This document shows, piece by piece, positions 27,781 through 38,213 of a DNA stretch of 64,000 nucleotides (positions are counted from its first letter, which is position 1; the number at the start of each line of letters is the position of its first letter). The notes beneath the pieces were generated by a model, which was given only the letters and a program-made list of their open reading frames with translations, ran no database searches and had not been told where the DNA came from. The translations under genes were made by a program, and so were the position numbers. This DNA is from Chromatiaceae bacterium (GTDB taxonomy: Bacteria; Pseudomonadota; Gammaproteobacteria; Chromatiales; Chromatiaceae). The DNA is taken from NCBI GenBank assembly GCA_019356535.1, contig CP037918.1, forward strand, positions 2,506,501 to 2,570,500, given 5' to 3'.

Positions 27781-29006
27781 TGGGTCACCCTCTCCGGCAC
27801 GGGCTTGGTCTTGTCGATTTTCGAGTACCAGGGCATCAGCAGGAAGAACGCGAAGTACACTCCCGTGAAAACCTGCGCGAGCAGCGTCTTGGTCGGCGTT
27901 GCCGGCTGCAGACCCAGATAGGCCAGCACCACGAAAGTGACAGCGAACATCGCCAGCGCGAACTTGAAGATCGGGCCCTTGTAGCGCACCGACTTGACCG
28001 GCGAACGGTCCAGCCAGGGCAGGAAGAACATGATGAGAATGGAGGCAAACATCACCACCACGCCCGGGAACTGCGAGTTGAACATCGGCGGCACCGCCCG
28101 CAGCATGGCGTAGAAGGGGGTGAAGTACCATACCGGCGCGATATGTTCCGGCGTCTTCAGCGGGTTCGCCGGCTCGAAGTTGGGCGCCTCGAGGAACAGG
28201 CCGCCGAAATCGGGCCAGAAGAAGATCACCGCGGTGAAGAAGATCAGGAACACGCCTACGCCGAAGATGTCCTTCACCGAGTAGTACGGGTGGAAGGGGA
28301 TGCCGTCGGCCGGCGCATCCGGGCTCCAGCGGTTGCCCTTGGGACCCTTCTTGATCTCGATGCCGTCCGGGTTGTTGGAGCCCACCTTGTGCAGCGCCAC
28401 GATGTGGATGAACACCAGCGCAGCGAGGATGAACGGCAACAGGAAGTGCAGCGCGAAGAAGCGGTTCAGGGTCGCATCCGAAATGACGTAGTCACCGCGG
28501 ATCCACAGCGAGAGATCGTCACCCACGAAGGGGACCGCCGCGAACAGGTTGACGATCACCTGGGCGCCCCAATAGGACATCTGCCCCCAGGGCAGCAGGT
28601 AACCGAAGAAGGCGGTGGCCATCATCACCAGGTAGATGATCAGGCCGATGATCCACAGCAGCTCACGCGGCTTGCGGTAGGAGCCGTACATCAGACCGCG
28701 GAACATGTGCAGGTAAACCACGATGAAGAAGGCCGACGCACCGGTGGAGTGCATGTAGCGCAGCAGCCAACCATAGTCCATGTCGCGCATGATGTATTCG
28801 ACCGAACCGAAGGCCAGGTTGGCGTCCGGCTTGTAGGCCATGGCCAGCCAGACACCGGTGGCGATCTGGTTGACCAGCACCAGCATGGCGAGCGAACCGA
28901 AGAAATACCATGCGTTGAAGTTCTTGGGTGCGTAGTACTGAGCCAGGTGCTCGTTCCACACCTTGGTCAGCGGAAAGCGCTCATCGATCCAGCTAATCAA
29001 GCTCAT
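27777..29006 (-). CDS. petB: Cytochrome b subunit of the bc1 complex
   Basis: A 409-residue membrane protein with about eight helices holding the low- and high-potential haems b. Conserved segments are MHSTGASAFFIVVYLHMFRG, GYLLPWGQMSYWGAQVI and the RFFALHFLLPF helix with haem-ligand His residues. Quinol-site residues lie in the later ENP-like region (PDGIEIKKGPKG loop, then HPYYSVKD). It is co-translated with petA (4-bp overlap) and petC. Confidence 0.96.
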   Translation of the reverse strand: MSLISWIDERFPLTKVWNEHLAQYYAPKNFNAWYFFGSLAMLVLVNQIATGVWLAMAYKPDANLAFGSVEYIMRDMDYGWLLRYMHSTGASAFFIVVYLHMFRGLMYGSYRKPRELLWIIGLIIYLVMMATAFFGYLLPWGQMSYWGAQVIVNLFAAVPFVGDDLSLWIRGDYVISDATLNRFFALHFLLPFILAALVFIHIVALHKVGSNNPDGIEIKKGPKGNRWSPDAPADGIPFHPYYSVKDIFGVGVFLIFFTAVIFFWPDFGGLFLEAPNFEPANPLKTPEHIAPVWYFTPFYAMLRAVPPMFNSQFPGVVVMFASILIMFFLPWLDRSPVKSVRYKGPIFKFALAMFAVTFVVLAYLGLQPATPTKTLLAQVFTGVYFAFFLLMPWYSKIDKTKPVPERVTQ

Positions 29007-29599
29007 GCTCCTGCCTCCTGGTCAACGCCGATCAGGATCTTGTCGTCCGACAGATACTTGTGCGGCGGGATGTGCAGATTGGTCGGCGCCGGCGAGCCCT
29101 TGAAGACCCGGCCGGCCAGGTCGAACCGCGAACCGTGGCAGGGGCAGAAGAAGCCACCCTTCCACTCCGGCCCCAGGTCGGCCGGCGCGATTTCAGGGCG
29201 ATAGGTCGGCGAGCATCCCAGGTGGGTGCAGATGCCGACGGCCACCAGGTATTCCGGCTTGATCGAGCGCGTCGGGTTCTTGCAGTACTCGGGCTGATGC
29301 GGCACTTCGGAGGCTGGATCGGACAGCATCGGATCGAGCGTCGGCAGATCCTTGATATTTTCCTCGGTGCGATGCACCACCCAACAGACCTTGCCACGCC
29401 ACTTCACGCGCAACAGCGCCCCCGGCTCCAGCCGGCTGAGGTCCGCCTCTTCAGGCGCACCGGCCGCCTTGGCCCGCTCGGACGGATTCCAGTTGGCAAT
29501 GAAGGGGACTACAGCAAACCCGGCACCAACCGCTCCGACCACTGCCGTGGTGGCAGTGAGGAAGCGGCGTTTCTTGAGGTCTACGCCTTCTGAACTCAT
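29003..29599 (-). CDS. petA: Rieske iron-sulfur subunit of the bc1 complex
   Basis: A 198-residue protein with a twin-arginine-like N-terminus (KKRRFLTATTAVVGAVGAG) and one membrane helix. The 2Fe-2S ligands are in CTHLGC (124-129) and CPCHGS (152-157). The start at 29599 is 7 codons inside the longest frame and follows a GGGGAG box. As first gene of petABC it likely carries the operon promoter in the 145-bp gap from the Nif3-family gene. The bc1 complex oxidises quinol and reduces cytochrome c, so it can receive electrons from the hydrogenase. Confidence 0.96.
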   Translation of the reverse strand: MSSEGVDLKKRRFLTATTAVVGAVGAGFAVVPFIANWNPSERAKAAGAPEEADLSRLEPGALLRVKWRGKVCWVVHRTEENIKDLPTLDPMLSDPASEVPHQPEYCKNPTRSIKPEYLVAVGICTHLGCSPTYRPEIAPADLGPEWKGGFFCPCHGSRFDLAGRVFKGSPAPTNLHIPPHKYLSDDKILIGVDQEAGA

Positions 29600-29744
29600 G
29601 AATCGCTCCCCACGGTCCAAGCCTGAACAGGCAGGCGGGGTGACCCGGACCGAATATGATTAAGAATATTCTGATATACCCCGATTGGGCGGGAATTTTC
29701 GCCCAAGGCGTATCCCCGGTCAAGACTGTGGTTACTGATCGATA

Positions 29745-30485
29745 TCAAACGGGGTTGTCCAACTCGACATAATGATGCTGCAGACCGAAGCGCTCGACCA
29801 GCACCTCGCCGAGCCGCCGTACCCCGAAGGTCTCGGTGGCATGATGCCCCGCCGCCAGGTAGAGCACCCCCAGCTCATGCGCCAGGTGATACGTCTGCTC
29901 GGACACCTCGCCACTGATGAAGGCATCGAAGCCAGCCTCGGCGGCCTCCACCAGCGCCCCCTGTGCCGCACCGGTACACCAGGCGATACGCCGGATCGGA
30001 CGCTCCGGCCCCAGGCAAAGCGGCTCGCGCCCGAGTGCTGTGGCCACCCGCCCGGCGAGCGCGGCGGCTTCCAGCGGCTGATCAAGGGCCGCCCCCCACA
30101 CCAAAGAGCCTTCTTCCAGCGGCGCGCCGCGGAGCCCGAGGGCAGCCCCCAAGCCCGCGTTGTTACCGACCTCGGGGTGGGCATCCAGTGGCAGGTGATA
30201 GGCCAGCAGGCTGATGCCATGACGCATCAGTGCGCGTATCCGCCGACCCTTTATACCGGTCAGCGGGGCCGGCTCGTTCTTCCAGAAGTAGCCGTGGTGG
30301 ACCAGCAGCACATCGGCCTTGCGCTCGATGGCGGCCTCGATGAGCGCCAGGCTGGCGGTCACCCCACTGACCACCACCTGCGCCTGCTCGCCGGCCTCGA
30401 CCTGCAGGCCGTTGGGGCAATAGTCGGAATACCGTTCGACTTCGAGATAATCGTCGCACCACGACGCCAGTTCTCGGATCTTCAT
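29745..30485 (-). CDS. Nif3-like dinuclear metal-binding protein (YbgI family)
   Basis: A 246-residue protein of the Nif3/YbgI family. Metal-ligand segments visible are LLVHHGYFW near residues 60-68, HLPLDAH at about 96-102, and GHHATE with SGEVSEQ in the C-terminal half. Members form hexameric rings with two metals per subunit; the reaction remains uncertain and GTP cyclohydrolase annotations are doubtful. It is divergent from the algW/degS gene. Confidence 0.9.
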   Translation of the reverse strand: MKIRELASWCDDYLEVERYSDYCPNGLQVEAGEQAQVVVSGVTASLALIEAAIERKADVLLVHHGYFWKNEPAPLTGIKGRRIRALMRHGISLLAYHLPLDAHPEVGNNAGLGAALGLRGAPLEEGSLVWGAALDQPLEAAALAGRVATALGREPLCLGPERPIRRIAWCTGAAQGALVEAAEAGFDAFISGEVSEQTYHLAHELGVLYLAAGHHATETFGVRRLGEVLVERFGLQHHYVELDNPV

Positions 30486-30535
30486 ATGTCAGGACACTCC
30501 ATGATGGCGACAGGCGGCGACTGATTCCGTAACCT

Positions 30536-31702
<1,167 letters not shown>

Positions 31703-31826
31703 GCGGAACAGGGCCGTTCGACTCCCCGAAAACCGAGGGGCAGCGTCCGCGAATCCCTACCCTGCACCTGTGCCTGCGAGGATGCCCGTGGAATCCTTCG
31801 ACCCCGGGGCCGCTCTCGCGCCCCCA

Positions 31827-31848
31827 GGAGCGGCGCCCATGCCGCGAA
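31827..31848. repeat. REP-like intergenic repeat, copy 2
   Basis: Counterpart of the 25705-25726 repeat, with GGAGCGGC and GCCGCGAA at its ends. It lies in the 151-bp gap between the convergent degS and hisC genes. A partly inverted GCCGCTC...GAGCGGC pair spans its left edge and could fold as a hairpin. Confidence 0.4.
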
Positions 31849-31853
31849 CCCGA

Positions 31854-32948
31854 TCAGCTCCCGGCCAGGGCCCCGAGTGCCTCGACCACCGCAGCATTCT
31901 CCTCGGGACGACCAACGGTGATGCGCAGGCAGTCTTCGAGTAACGGGTGGGCAGCGTGCAGGTCCTTGATGAGGATGCCGCGCGACTTCAGCCCCTCGAA
32001 CCAGGCGTTCGCGTGGCCAGCCGGGGTGCGGATCAGCAGGAAATTGGCCTCCGAGGGAAAAACCGTCACGCCCGGCAGCGCCCCCAGCGCCTCGCCCAGG
32101 CGCGCGCGCTCGGCACGGATACGCGCGGTCTGCTCGTCGAACACCGCCTTGTGACGCAGGGCGAACTCGGCGCTCACCTGGGTGAGCACATTGATGTTGT
32201 AGGGCAATCGCACCTTGTCGACCTCCGCCAGCCAGGCCGGCGGGCCGGCGAGAAAGCCGAGGCGCAGACCAGCCAGCCCCATCTTGGAAACGGTGCGCAT
32301 CACCAGCAGGTTGTCGTATTCGCCCAACATCCCCATGAAGGTCGCGTCGGTAAAGGGCGCATAGGCCTCATCGATCACTACCAACCCGGGCGCGGCCTCG
32401 ATGACCTCGCGCACTGCCGCTTCGTCGAACAGGTTCCCGGTGGGGTTGTTGGGACAGGCCAAGTAGACGATCGCCGGCTGCTCCTCCTCCATGGCTTGGC
32501 GCAAGGCCGGCAGGTCGAGCGCAAAATCATCGGCACGCAGCGGCACGCCCACGTAGGGCATGCCACAGAAGGTGGCGATCATGCGATACATGACGAAGCC
32601 GGGGTCGACCGAAAGCACGCAGCGCCCCGGCGCGGCCAGCGCCATGCCCAGCATCTGGATGATCTCGTCCGAGCCGTTGCCCAGGAGCACTCGCATGCCC
32701 TCGGGCACCCCCATGGTATCGGCCAGGCGTTCGGTGAGCGCGTGCGCTGCCGGGTCAGGATAACGGTTGACGTCGGTCTGCCGCAGCAGCGCCACCCATT
32801 CCTCGCGCAAGGCCTCCGGCCAGGTCCAGGGATTCTCCATGGCGTCCAGTTTTATCAATCCGGCCGCATCCTGTACATGGTAGGCAGACAGGGCACGGAT
32901 CTCGGGGCGGATCCAACGGGAGACCAGCTTGTCGATGGTGTCACTCAT
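31854..32948 (-). CDS. hisC: Histidinol-phosphate aminotransferase
   Basis: A 364-residue PLP aminotransferase of fold type I. It carries the substrate-binding VQDAAGLIKLDAMENPW segment, the LGNGSDEIIQM region, ACPNNPTGN, VVIDEAYAPF, and the PLP lysine in TVSKMGLAGLRLGFLAG. The reaction is imidazole-acetol phosphate plus glutamate to histidinol phosphate. In related genomes hisC adjoins hisD. Here a hydrogenase cassette of about 21 kb separates them, and hisC is preceded by the hupC terminator at 33007-33034, so it needs its own promoter in the short space upstream. Confidence 0.95.
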   Translation of the reverse strand: MSDTIDKLVSRWIRPEIRALSAYHVQDAAGLIKLDAMENPWTWPEALREEWVALLRQTDVNRYPDPAAHALTERLADTMGVPEGMRVLLGNGSDEIIQMLGMALAAPGRCVLSVDPGFVMYRMIATFCGMPYVGVPLRADDFALDLPALRQAMEEEQPAIVYLACPNNPTGNLFDEAAVREVIEAAPGLVVIDEAYAPFTDATFMGMLGEYDNLLVMRTVSKMGLAGLRLGFLAGPPAWLAEVDKVRLPYNINVLTQVSAEFALRHKAVFDEQTARIRAERARLGEALGALPGVTVFPSEANFLLIRTPAGHANAWFEGLKSRGILIKDLHAAHPLLEDCLRITVGRPEENAAVVEALGALAGS

Positions 32949-33006
32949 GGGGCGTGCTAGGTGATGAATCGAGGGCGCCAGTTTACCCTGCCCGAACGCC
33001 GGACAG

Positions 33007-33034
33007 AAAAAAAGGCGCGATCAGAGATCGCGCC
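33007..33034 (-). terminator. Intrinsic terminator after hupSLC
   Basis: The minus strand has a perfect 9-bp stem GGCGCGATC/GATCGCGCC with a 3-nt loop, followed by seven T. It is about 95 bp after the hupC stop and insulates hisC from the hydrogenase operon. Confidence 0.9.
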
Positions 33035-33129
33035 AGACCGGAAGAGATCGCACCTGGAAGCCTCCGATCCACTCTCTCCCCCACACGTGGGAGAGAAAAG
33101 TACGTTTTCGAAAGCCCCCTGGAGGTCGA

Positions 33130-33846
33130 TCAGAACTCGTCACCCTCGGTCTTGCGGGTGTCCCTGAAGCTGCGCCAACCGCTGACCATGGAGCTGATGA
33201 TCGACTGCCGGGACATGATGTCTTCGCGCACGGCGACGTACACGTGAACGATGACGAAGACGATGATGAGCCACATGGCCAGATGATGCCAGGTATGCAC
33301 ATCCTGGCTCTGGCCGAACAGGGGAATCACCCAGGCGCTGAACAGTTCGTACTGCCAGGACCCCATGCCCGTACCCTCACCGTACAGCGCGAAGCCGGTC
33401 ACGATCAGGAACACCATGCCCCAGACGAACATCACATGCATCACCAGCTGGGCCAGTGGATTGTGGCCGATGTATTTCTTCGGCTCCTTTGTCAGGAAGA
33501 GGTACCAGCGCAACTCATGGACCACCCCTTTCCACCACTCCGCATTGAACACCGCGGGCACAATGATCTGCCGCGCAGGCTCGTTGCCCACAAACGCCCA
33601 GTAGATGCGGAACAGGAAACCGATGGCCACCACGTAGCCCGCTGCGAAGTGGGCGAAGCGGATATAACCCATCAGGAAGTTGTCACTGGCCTCGCCCGGC
33701 ATGCTGGGCAACGGGCTGCCGATGAAATATCCGGTGACCGCCAGCACTGTGATCGCCAGCGCGTTGATCCAGTGCCACAGGCGCAACGGCGCCTCGTAGA
33801 CATACACCGCCGGCTCGGAATGTACCCTGGCTGCATTGCTTGTCAT
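33130..33846 (-). CDS. hupC: Ni/Fe-hydrogenase b-type cytochrome subunit
   Basis: A 238-residue membrane protein with about four helices that anchors the uptake hydrogenase and passes electrons to quinone. Haem ligands are likely His residues in LRLWHWINALAI (with RLWHW typical of HupC/HyaC), FAHFAAGY, and the later VHTWHHLAMW. The start at 33846 has a GGAGG box 8 bp upstream; five upstream in-frame codons were omitted. It is the last gene of hupSLC and ends before a strong terminator. Electrons are expected to enter the quinone pool and then petABC. Confidence 0.95.
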   Translation of the reverse strand: MTSNAARVHSEPAVYVYEAPLRLWHWINALAITVLAVTGYFIGSPLPSMPGEASDNFLMGYIRFAHFAAGYVVAIGFLFRIYWAFVGNEPARQIIVPAVFNAEWWKGVVHELRWYLFLTKEPKKYIGHNPLAQLVMHVMFVWGMVFLIVTGFALYGEGTGMGSWQYELFSAWVIPLFGQSQDVHTWHHLAMWLIIVFVIVHVYVAVREDIMSRQSIISSMVSGWRSFRDTRKTEGDEF

Positions 33847-33898
33847 GGACTTGTCCTCCATCGAGCGGCCCCTTGCGGGGCCGCGGTCGGTTGGCCGC

Positions 33899-35713
33899 TC
33901 AGCGGATCTTGACTTCAGTCAGCTCCTCGCCGTCTTCGCTCATCACGTGCGTGGAACAAGCGAGACAGGGATCGAAGCTGTGCAGGCTGCGCAGGATTTC
34001 CACCGGCTCGTCCGGGCGTTCCATCGGCGTGTTCAGCAGGCAGGCCTCGAAGGCGCCGATGTTACCGGCCGGATCACGCGGCGAACCGTTCCAGGTCGTC
34101 GGCACTACGCACTGGTAGTTCTCGATGCGCCCGTCCTTGATATGGATCCAGTGCCCCAGCGCACCACGCGGCGCGGCCACGGTACCTACACCCTTGGCTT
34201 CCTTCGGCCAGGTCGAGGGATCCCACTTTTCCATGTTGGCGGTGGCCGTGTCGCCAGCCTTGATGTTGGCGATCAGCTCGTTCCAGTCGTCCACCATCAT
34301 GTCGGCGCAGTACTCGGCCTCGAGCGCACGCGCCAGGGTGCGACCGATGGTGGAGTTCAGGGCAGTCTTGACATCCAGGTCGGTGCCCGCCAGGCGGTTG
34401 AAGGCGGCCAGGCTGGTATCCACCTGGTTGCGCACGTACTCGACGCCGTGCGCATAAGCCAGGGTGTAACGCGACAGCGGGCCGACCTCGACCGCATGGC
34501 CACGCCAACGCGGGGCCTTGATCCAGGAATACTTGGCGCTCTCGTCGAGCTCCTGGATGTTGGTACGGGTGCCCTTGGTGTTCGGCCCCAGCTCATAGTT
34601 CGGCTCGGTGATGCCGTCCCAGGGATGCAGGCCGACCGACTCGTCGGGATAGCTGTACCAGGAATGCGCCACGAACTCCTGTACCTGCTCGGGGTCGCGC
34701 GGGTCGACCTCGTAGATCTCGTCCCAGTTGCCGTTGAGGATGACGCCGCCAGGCAGCTGGTCGGTGGACTTGTCGTAGTTGACCTTGGGATAGGCACCAT
34801 AGTCCATGACGTTGATCGCACCGTGACCACCGCCATAGAGCCAATCCTTGTAGAAACTGGCGATGGCGATGACATCGGGCAGGTAGACGTTCTTGCAGAA
34901 GTCCACCATCTCCTGGATGCGGGCGCGCACGAAGTTGAGTCGCTCCATGTTCAGCGGCGCACCGGCCGAATGGTCGCCATCCATGTTGATCGCGCAGGGC
35001 ACGCCGCCCACCAGGTAGTTGGGGTGCGGGTTCTTGCCGCCAAAGACGGTGTGGACCTTGACAAACTCCTTCTGCAGATCCAGCGCCTCGAGGTAATGGG
35101 CCACTGCCATCAGGTCGGCCTCGGGCGGCAGCTTGTAGGCCGGGTTGTCCCAGTAGCCGTTCTTGAAGGGACCCAGCTGGCCCGACTCGATGAACTTGCG
35201 GATGCGCGTCTGGATGTCACGGAAGTAACCGGGACTGGAGAGCGGGTGGTGCGGCGAAACGCTCTGCTGCAACGCCGAGGTCGCCTTGGGGTCGGCCTTC
35301 AGTGCGTTGACCGGGTTCACCCAGTCGAGCGCGTGCAGGTGGTAGAAGTGCACCACGTGGTCATGGACCTGAAGGGTCTTGGCCATCATCTCGCGGATCA
35401 GGTGCGCATTCTTGGGGATGCGAATGCCCAGCGCGTCTTCCACCGCACGCACCGAGGTGAGTGCGTGACAGCCGGTGCACACGCCGCAGATACGCTCCAC
35501 GAAGGCCCAGGCGTCGCGCGGATCGCGACCCTTGAGAATCACTTCCAGGCCGCGCCACATGGTGCCGGTGGACACCGCGTTGCGGATCACGTTGTTCTCG
35601 TCCACGTTGACTTCGCAACGCATGTGGCCCTCGATGCGGGTCACGGGATCGACGACCACGCGCCGACCGCTGCTGTCCAGGGTATAACCGTTGGGTGTCT
35701 TGATGACGCTCAT
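33899..35713 (-). CDS. hupL: Group 1 NiFe uptake hydrogenase large subunit
   Basis: A 604-residue catalytic subunit. The NiFe ligands are in RICGVC (Cys76 and Cys79) and in DPCLACSTH (Cys583 and Cys586). After His589 there is a 15-residue C-terminal extension ([15 protein letters not shown]), the usual peptide removed by the protease HupD after nickel insertion. [10 protein letters not shown] near the N-terminus is also conserved. It follows hupS by 5 bp. Together they oxidise H2 in the periplasm. Confidence 0.98.
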   Translation of the reverse strand: MSVIKTPNGYTLDSSGRRVVVDPVTRIEGHMRCEVNVDENNVIRNAVSTGTMWRGLEVILKGRDPRDAWAFVERICGVCTGCHALTSVRAVEDALGIRIPKNAHLIREMMAKTLQVHDHVVHFYHLHALDWVNPVNALKADPKATSALQQSVSPHHPLSSPGYFRDIQTRIRKFIESGQLGPFKNGYWDNPAYKLPPEADLMAVAHYLEALDLQKEFVKVHTVFGGKNPHPNYLVGGVPCAINMDGDHSAGAPLNMERLNFVRARIQEMVDFCKNVYLPDVIAIASFYKDWLYGGGHGAINVMDYGAYPKVNYDKSTDQLPGGVILNGNWDEIYEVDPRDPEQVQEFVAHSWYSYPDESVGLHPWDGITEPNYELGPNTKGTRTNIQELDESAKYSWIKAPRWRGHAVEVGPLSRYTLAYAHGVEYVRNQVDTSLAAFNRLAGTDLDVKTALNSTIGRTLARALEAEYCADMMVDDWNELIANIKAGDTATANMEKWDPSTWPKEAKGVGTVAAPRGALGHWIHIKDGRIENYQCVVPTTWNGSPRDPAGNIGAFEACLLNTPMERPDEPVEILRSLHSFDPCLACSTHVMSEDGEELTEVKIR

Positions 35714-35718
35714 TAGAA

Positions 35719-36786
35719 TCACTCCTCTCCCTTGTTGGCGGCACGCTTGACGGCGCTCACAGCGGCATGGGCGGCAACCGCACCACCCACCACGGCGGCC
35801 ACGCTTCCGCCCACGGCATCAGCATTGCTCTCGATGCCGAACTGGTTGATATCGGTCAGACGGGCATACCAGGAACCCTTGTCCCAGAAGCCGTCCTCGG
35901 AACAGCCGATGCAGCCGTGCCCGGCCTGGATGGGGAAAGAGGTCCCCTCGTTCCAGCGGATGGTGGAACAGGCGTTGTAGGTGGTCGGCCCTTTGCAGCC
36001 CACCTTGTACAGGCAGTAGCCCTTGCGCGCGCCCTCGTCGTCCCAGGACTCGACGAACTGGCCGGCGTCGAAATGCGGCCGGCGGTAGCACTTGTCGTGG
36101 ATGCGCTGGCTGTAGAACATCTTGGGCCGCCCCTGGCGGTCCAGTTCCGGCATACGCTCGAAGGTGAGCATGTAGGTGACCACTGCAGTCATCACCTCGG
36201 CGATGGGCGGACAGCCCGGCACCTTGATAATCGGCTTGTCGGTGATGACCTTGTGCACCGGCGTGGCCCGCGTCGGGTTGGGCTTGGCCGCCTGCACGCA
36301 GCCATAGGACGCGCACGACCCCCAGGAGATGATGGCCTTGCAGTGCTCGGTCGCGTAACGCAGCTGTTCGACGAAGGGCTTGCCGCCGACGATGCAGTAC
36401 ATCCCGTCTTCATTGAGCGGCGGATTGCCCTCGACCGCCACGATGTAGTTGCCCTTGTACTTCTCGACGATCTCCTCAATGATGGCCTCGGCCTGGTGCC
36501 CGGACGCAGCCATGATGGTATCGTCATAGTCCAGCGAGACCATGGACAGGATCACGTCCTTGGCCAAGGGGTGGGCCGAGCGGATGAACGACTCGGAACA
36601 GCAGGTACACTCCAGGCCATGCAGCCACAGAATGGGGATGCGCGGCTTGTTCTCCATCGCATGGGCGATCTTGCCGGCGAACTCCGGCCCCAACCCCAGT
36701 GCTGCGGCGGTAAGACTGCAGAACTTGAGGAAACTGCGCCGGGATATCCCTTGCCGCCGCATCACTTCATAAAAGGTCTCGGTCAT
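35719..36786 (-). CDS. hupS: Group 1 NiFe uptake hydrogenase small subunit with O2-tolerant six-cysteine signature
   Basis: A 355-residue subunit with a Tat signal (SRRSFLK at 15-21) and a C-terminal hydrophobic anchor. Proximal-cluster cysteines are at 60, 62, 63, 158, 163 and 192. Offsets from Cys60 (98, 103, 132) equal those in E. coli Hyd-1 (Cys17 to 115, 120, 149), including the two extra cysteines (ECTCC and ASYGC). This marks the [4Fe-3S] cluster of oxygen-tolerant group 1d enzymes. The subunit carries electrons to HupC. It is first in the minus-strand operon opposite hupD. Confidence 0.97.
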   Translation of the reverse strand: MTETFYEVMRRQGISRRSFLKFCSLTAAALGLGPEFAGKIAHAMENKPRIPILWLHGLECTCCSESFIRSAHPLAKDVILSMVSLDYDDTIMAASGHQAEAIIEEIVEKYKGNYIVAVEGNPPLNEDGMYCIVGGKPFVEQLRYATEHCKAIISWGSCASYGCVQAAKPNPTRATPVHKVITDKPIIKVPGCPPIAEVMTAVVTYMLTFERMPELDRQGRPKMFYSQRIHDKCYRRPHFDAGQFVESWDDEGARKGYCLYKVGCKGPTTYNACSTIRWNEGTSFPIQAGHGCIGCSEDGFWDKGSWYARLTDINQFGIESNADAVGGSVAAVVGGAVAAHAAVSAVKRAANKGEE

Positions 36787-36913
36787 CGCTTGGACTCCTC
36801 CGGATTCTCGATTCGGTGCCCTCATTTGGGTCGCCGAACCCCTTCACGATCCGTGCCAACATTGAAAATTCAAATACAAACAAGTATTTGCGAACCACCC
36901 CCAGGAATATCAG

Positions 36914-36929
36914 GCGACAAATTCGCCAA
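36914..36929 (-). promoter_or_regulatory. Candidate -24/-12 promoter for hupSLC
   Basis: On the minus strand the sequence TTGGCGAATTTGTCGC has GG and GC separated by exactly 10 nt. The -24 half matches well and the -12 half (TCGC) only partly. Transcription would start near 36902, giving a leader of about 115 nt before hupS. It is weaker than the hupD-facing site and remains a candidate. Confidence 0.4.
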
Positions 36930-37051
36930 GCCGCCTGCCCGCCACCGGCCTGCGGTGGAAAGCGCCCTTCCAACAACGACCACCCGAGCCAAATCCGGAA
37001 CATAACTTTCCACTAGAGGCAATATGACGGAACCATTGTTGCCACCCAGTG

Positions 37052-37064
37052 GGTCAAAATGACC
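37052..37064. promoter_or_regulatory. Palindrome GGTCA-AAA-TGACC in the divergent hup region
   Basis: A perfect 5-bp inverted repeat with a 3-nt spacer about 60 bp upstream of the sigma-54-type promoter, at a plausible distance for an activator. A second palindromic cluster (TTGAAAATTCAA, and CAAATAC...GTATTTG) lies at about 36863-36890 in the same 390-bp region. HupR is the natural candidate, but the binding site is not proven. Confidence 0.3.
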
Positions 37065-37118
37065 AACAGCCGTGGCCAAAACGACACAATAGCTGTCGCC
37101 TGCGCGCTTTCGCCCCGA

Positions 37119-37136
37119 TTGGCCCGCCTCTTGCTT
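37119..37136 (+). promoter_or_regulatory. Sigma-54 (-24/-12) promoter for the hupD operon
   Basis: TTGGCCCGCCTCTTGCTT matches the consensus TGGC-N8-TTGC, with GG at 37121-37122 and GC at 37133-37134 separated by exactly 10 bp. A start site near 37146 gives a leader of about 30 nt before hupD at 37177. The cassette encodes HupR, an NtrC-type activator with GAFTGA, which fits sigma-54 control. The rest of the 390-bp divergent region (36787-37176) holds the two candidates above and no gene. Confidence 0.75.
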
Positions 37137-37176
37137 CCACTCTGTCACACCCGCCGTAAAGCAAGCGACCACCGAC

Positions 37177-37881
37177 ATGAACGAACCGACAGACAAGCAG
37201 GTATTGATCCTTGGCATCGGCAATATCCTCTGGGCCGACGAGGGTTTTGGCGTACGCGCGGTCGAGATGCTCAACCAGCGCTACACCTTCGCTGACAACG
37301 TCACCTTGATGGATGGCGGCACCCAGGGCATCTACCTGGTCCAACACGTGCAGGCCGCCGATTACCTGGTGGTGTTCGACGCCATCGACTACGGTCTACC
37401 CCCGGGCACCCTGAAATGCATCGAGGATGAAGCCGTACCGCAATTCATGGGCGCCAAGAAGATGAGCCTGCACCAGACCGGTTTCCAGGAAGTGCTGGCG
37501 ATGGCGCAACTGCTCGGGGACTATCCCGAGCGCCTGTTGCTGGTTGGCGTGCAGCCCGAAGAGCTTGAAGACTACGGTGGCAGCCTGCGCCCTGTGGTTC
37601 GTGCGCAGATCGAACCGGCCATTGAAGCCGCACTGGACTGGCTGGACGCGCTCGGCATCGTCGCCCGCCCGCGCGCCACCCCACTGCCTGAGGATGCGCG
37701 CCTGACCCCACCGCAGATCGATCTCGAGCCCTACGAGCGCGACCGCCCGCCGGAAGAGGCCGCGCCACGTCTCGGCGATGTGCGCATCCTCGCGCGCGAC
37801 GACGTGCGTTTCGATCCCAAACCCGTCGAGTTCGACGGCCCGCGCCTGAGCGTGTGTGTAGATCACCGGAGAGACGACTGA
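37177..37881 (+). CDS. hupD: HupD hydrogenase large-subunit maturation endopeptidase
   Basis: A 234-residue aspartic-type nickel-dependent protease. It has GIGNILWADEGFG with the metal-ligand Glu/Asp, DGGTQGIYLV and FDAIDYG, typical of the HyaD/HupD/HybD family. It removes the HupL C-terminal peptide after metal insertion. The protein is longer than usual (about 195-210): residues from about 165 form a proline- and charge-rich tail ending SVCVDHRRDD. It is the first gene of the long plus-strand operon behind the sigma-54 promoter and overlaps hupF by one base. Confidence 0.93.
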   Translation: MNEPTDKQVLILGIGNILWADEGFGVRAVEMLNQRYTFADNVTLMDGGTQGIYLVQHVQAADYLVVFDAIDYGLPPGTLKCIEDEAVPQFMGAKKMSLHQTGFQEVLAMAQLLGDYPERLLLVGVQPEELEDYGGSLRPVVRAQIEPAIEAALDWLDALGIVARPRATPLPEDARLTPPQIDLEPYERDRPPEEAAPRLGDVRILARDDVRFDPKPVEFDGPRLSVCVDHRRDD

Positions 37882-38213
37882 TGTGTATCGGTATCCCCAT
37901 GCAGATCCTGCACAGCGAGGGCCTGCAGGCGACCTGCGTCCACCAGGGCGAGGAACGCCAGATCGATCTCACCCTGGTCGGCGAACAGCCGCCAGGCACC
38001 TGGGTGATGACCTTTCTCGACGCCGCGCGCGAGGTCATCGACGAAACCACCGCGCGCCAGAACTTGGCCGCCATCGAGGCGGTCGAACAGGTGATGCGTG
38101 GCCAGTCCGCCGACATCGACGCGCTGTTCGCCGACCTGATCGACCGCGAACCCGAGCTGCCGCCGCATCTGGCCGCGCAAGTGCAACGACAGACCACCGA
38201 GGAGAACTCATGA
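37881..38213 (+). CDS. hupF: HypC-family hydrogenase chaperone HupF
   Basis: A 110-residue HypC/HupF-family protein starting MCIGIPMQIL, with the essential N-terminal cysteine. It has an extended C-terminal helix relative to HypC. HupF is thought to chaperone and protect HupL during maturation under oxygen. It is co-translated with hupG (ATGA overlap at 38210). The hypC paralogue is at 50246-50530. Confidence 0.9.
   Translation: MCIGIPMQILHSEGLQATCVHQGEERQIDLTLVGEQPPGTWVMTFLDAAREVIDETTARQNLAAIEAVEQVMRGQSADIDALFADLIDREPELPPHLAAQVQRQTTEENS

Noticed and set aside
33836..35716. 626-codon open frame opposite hupL
   Set aside because: It is the antisense of a fully supported large subunit, has no ribosome-binding site and a repetitive Val/His/Asp composition expected from a GC-rich opposite strand.
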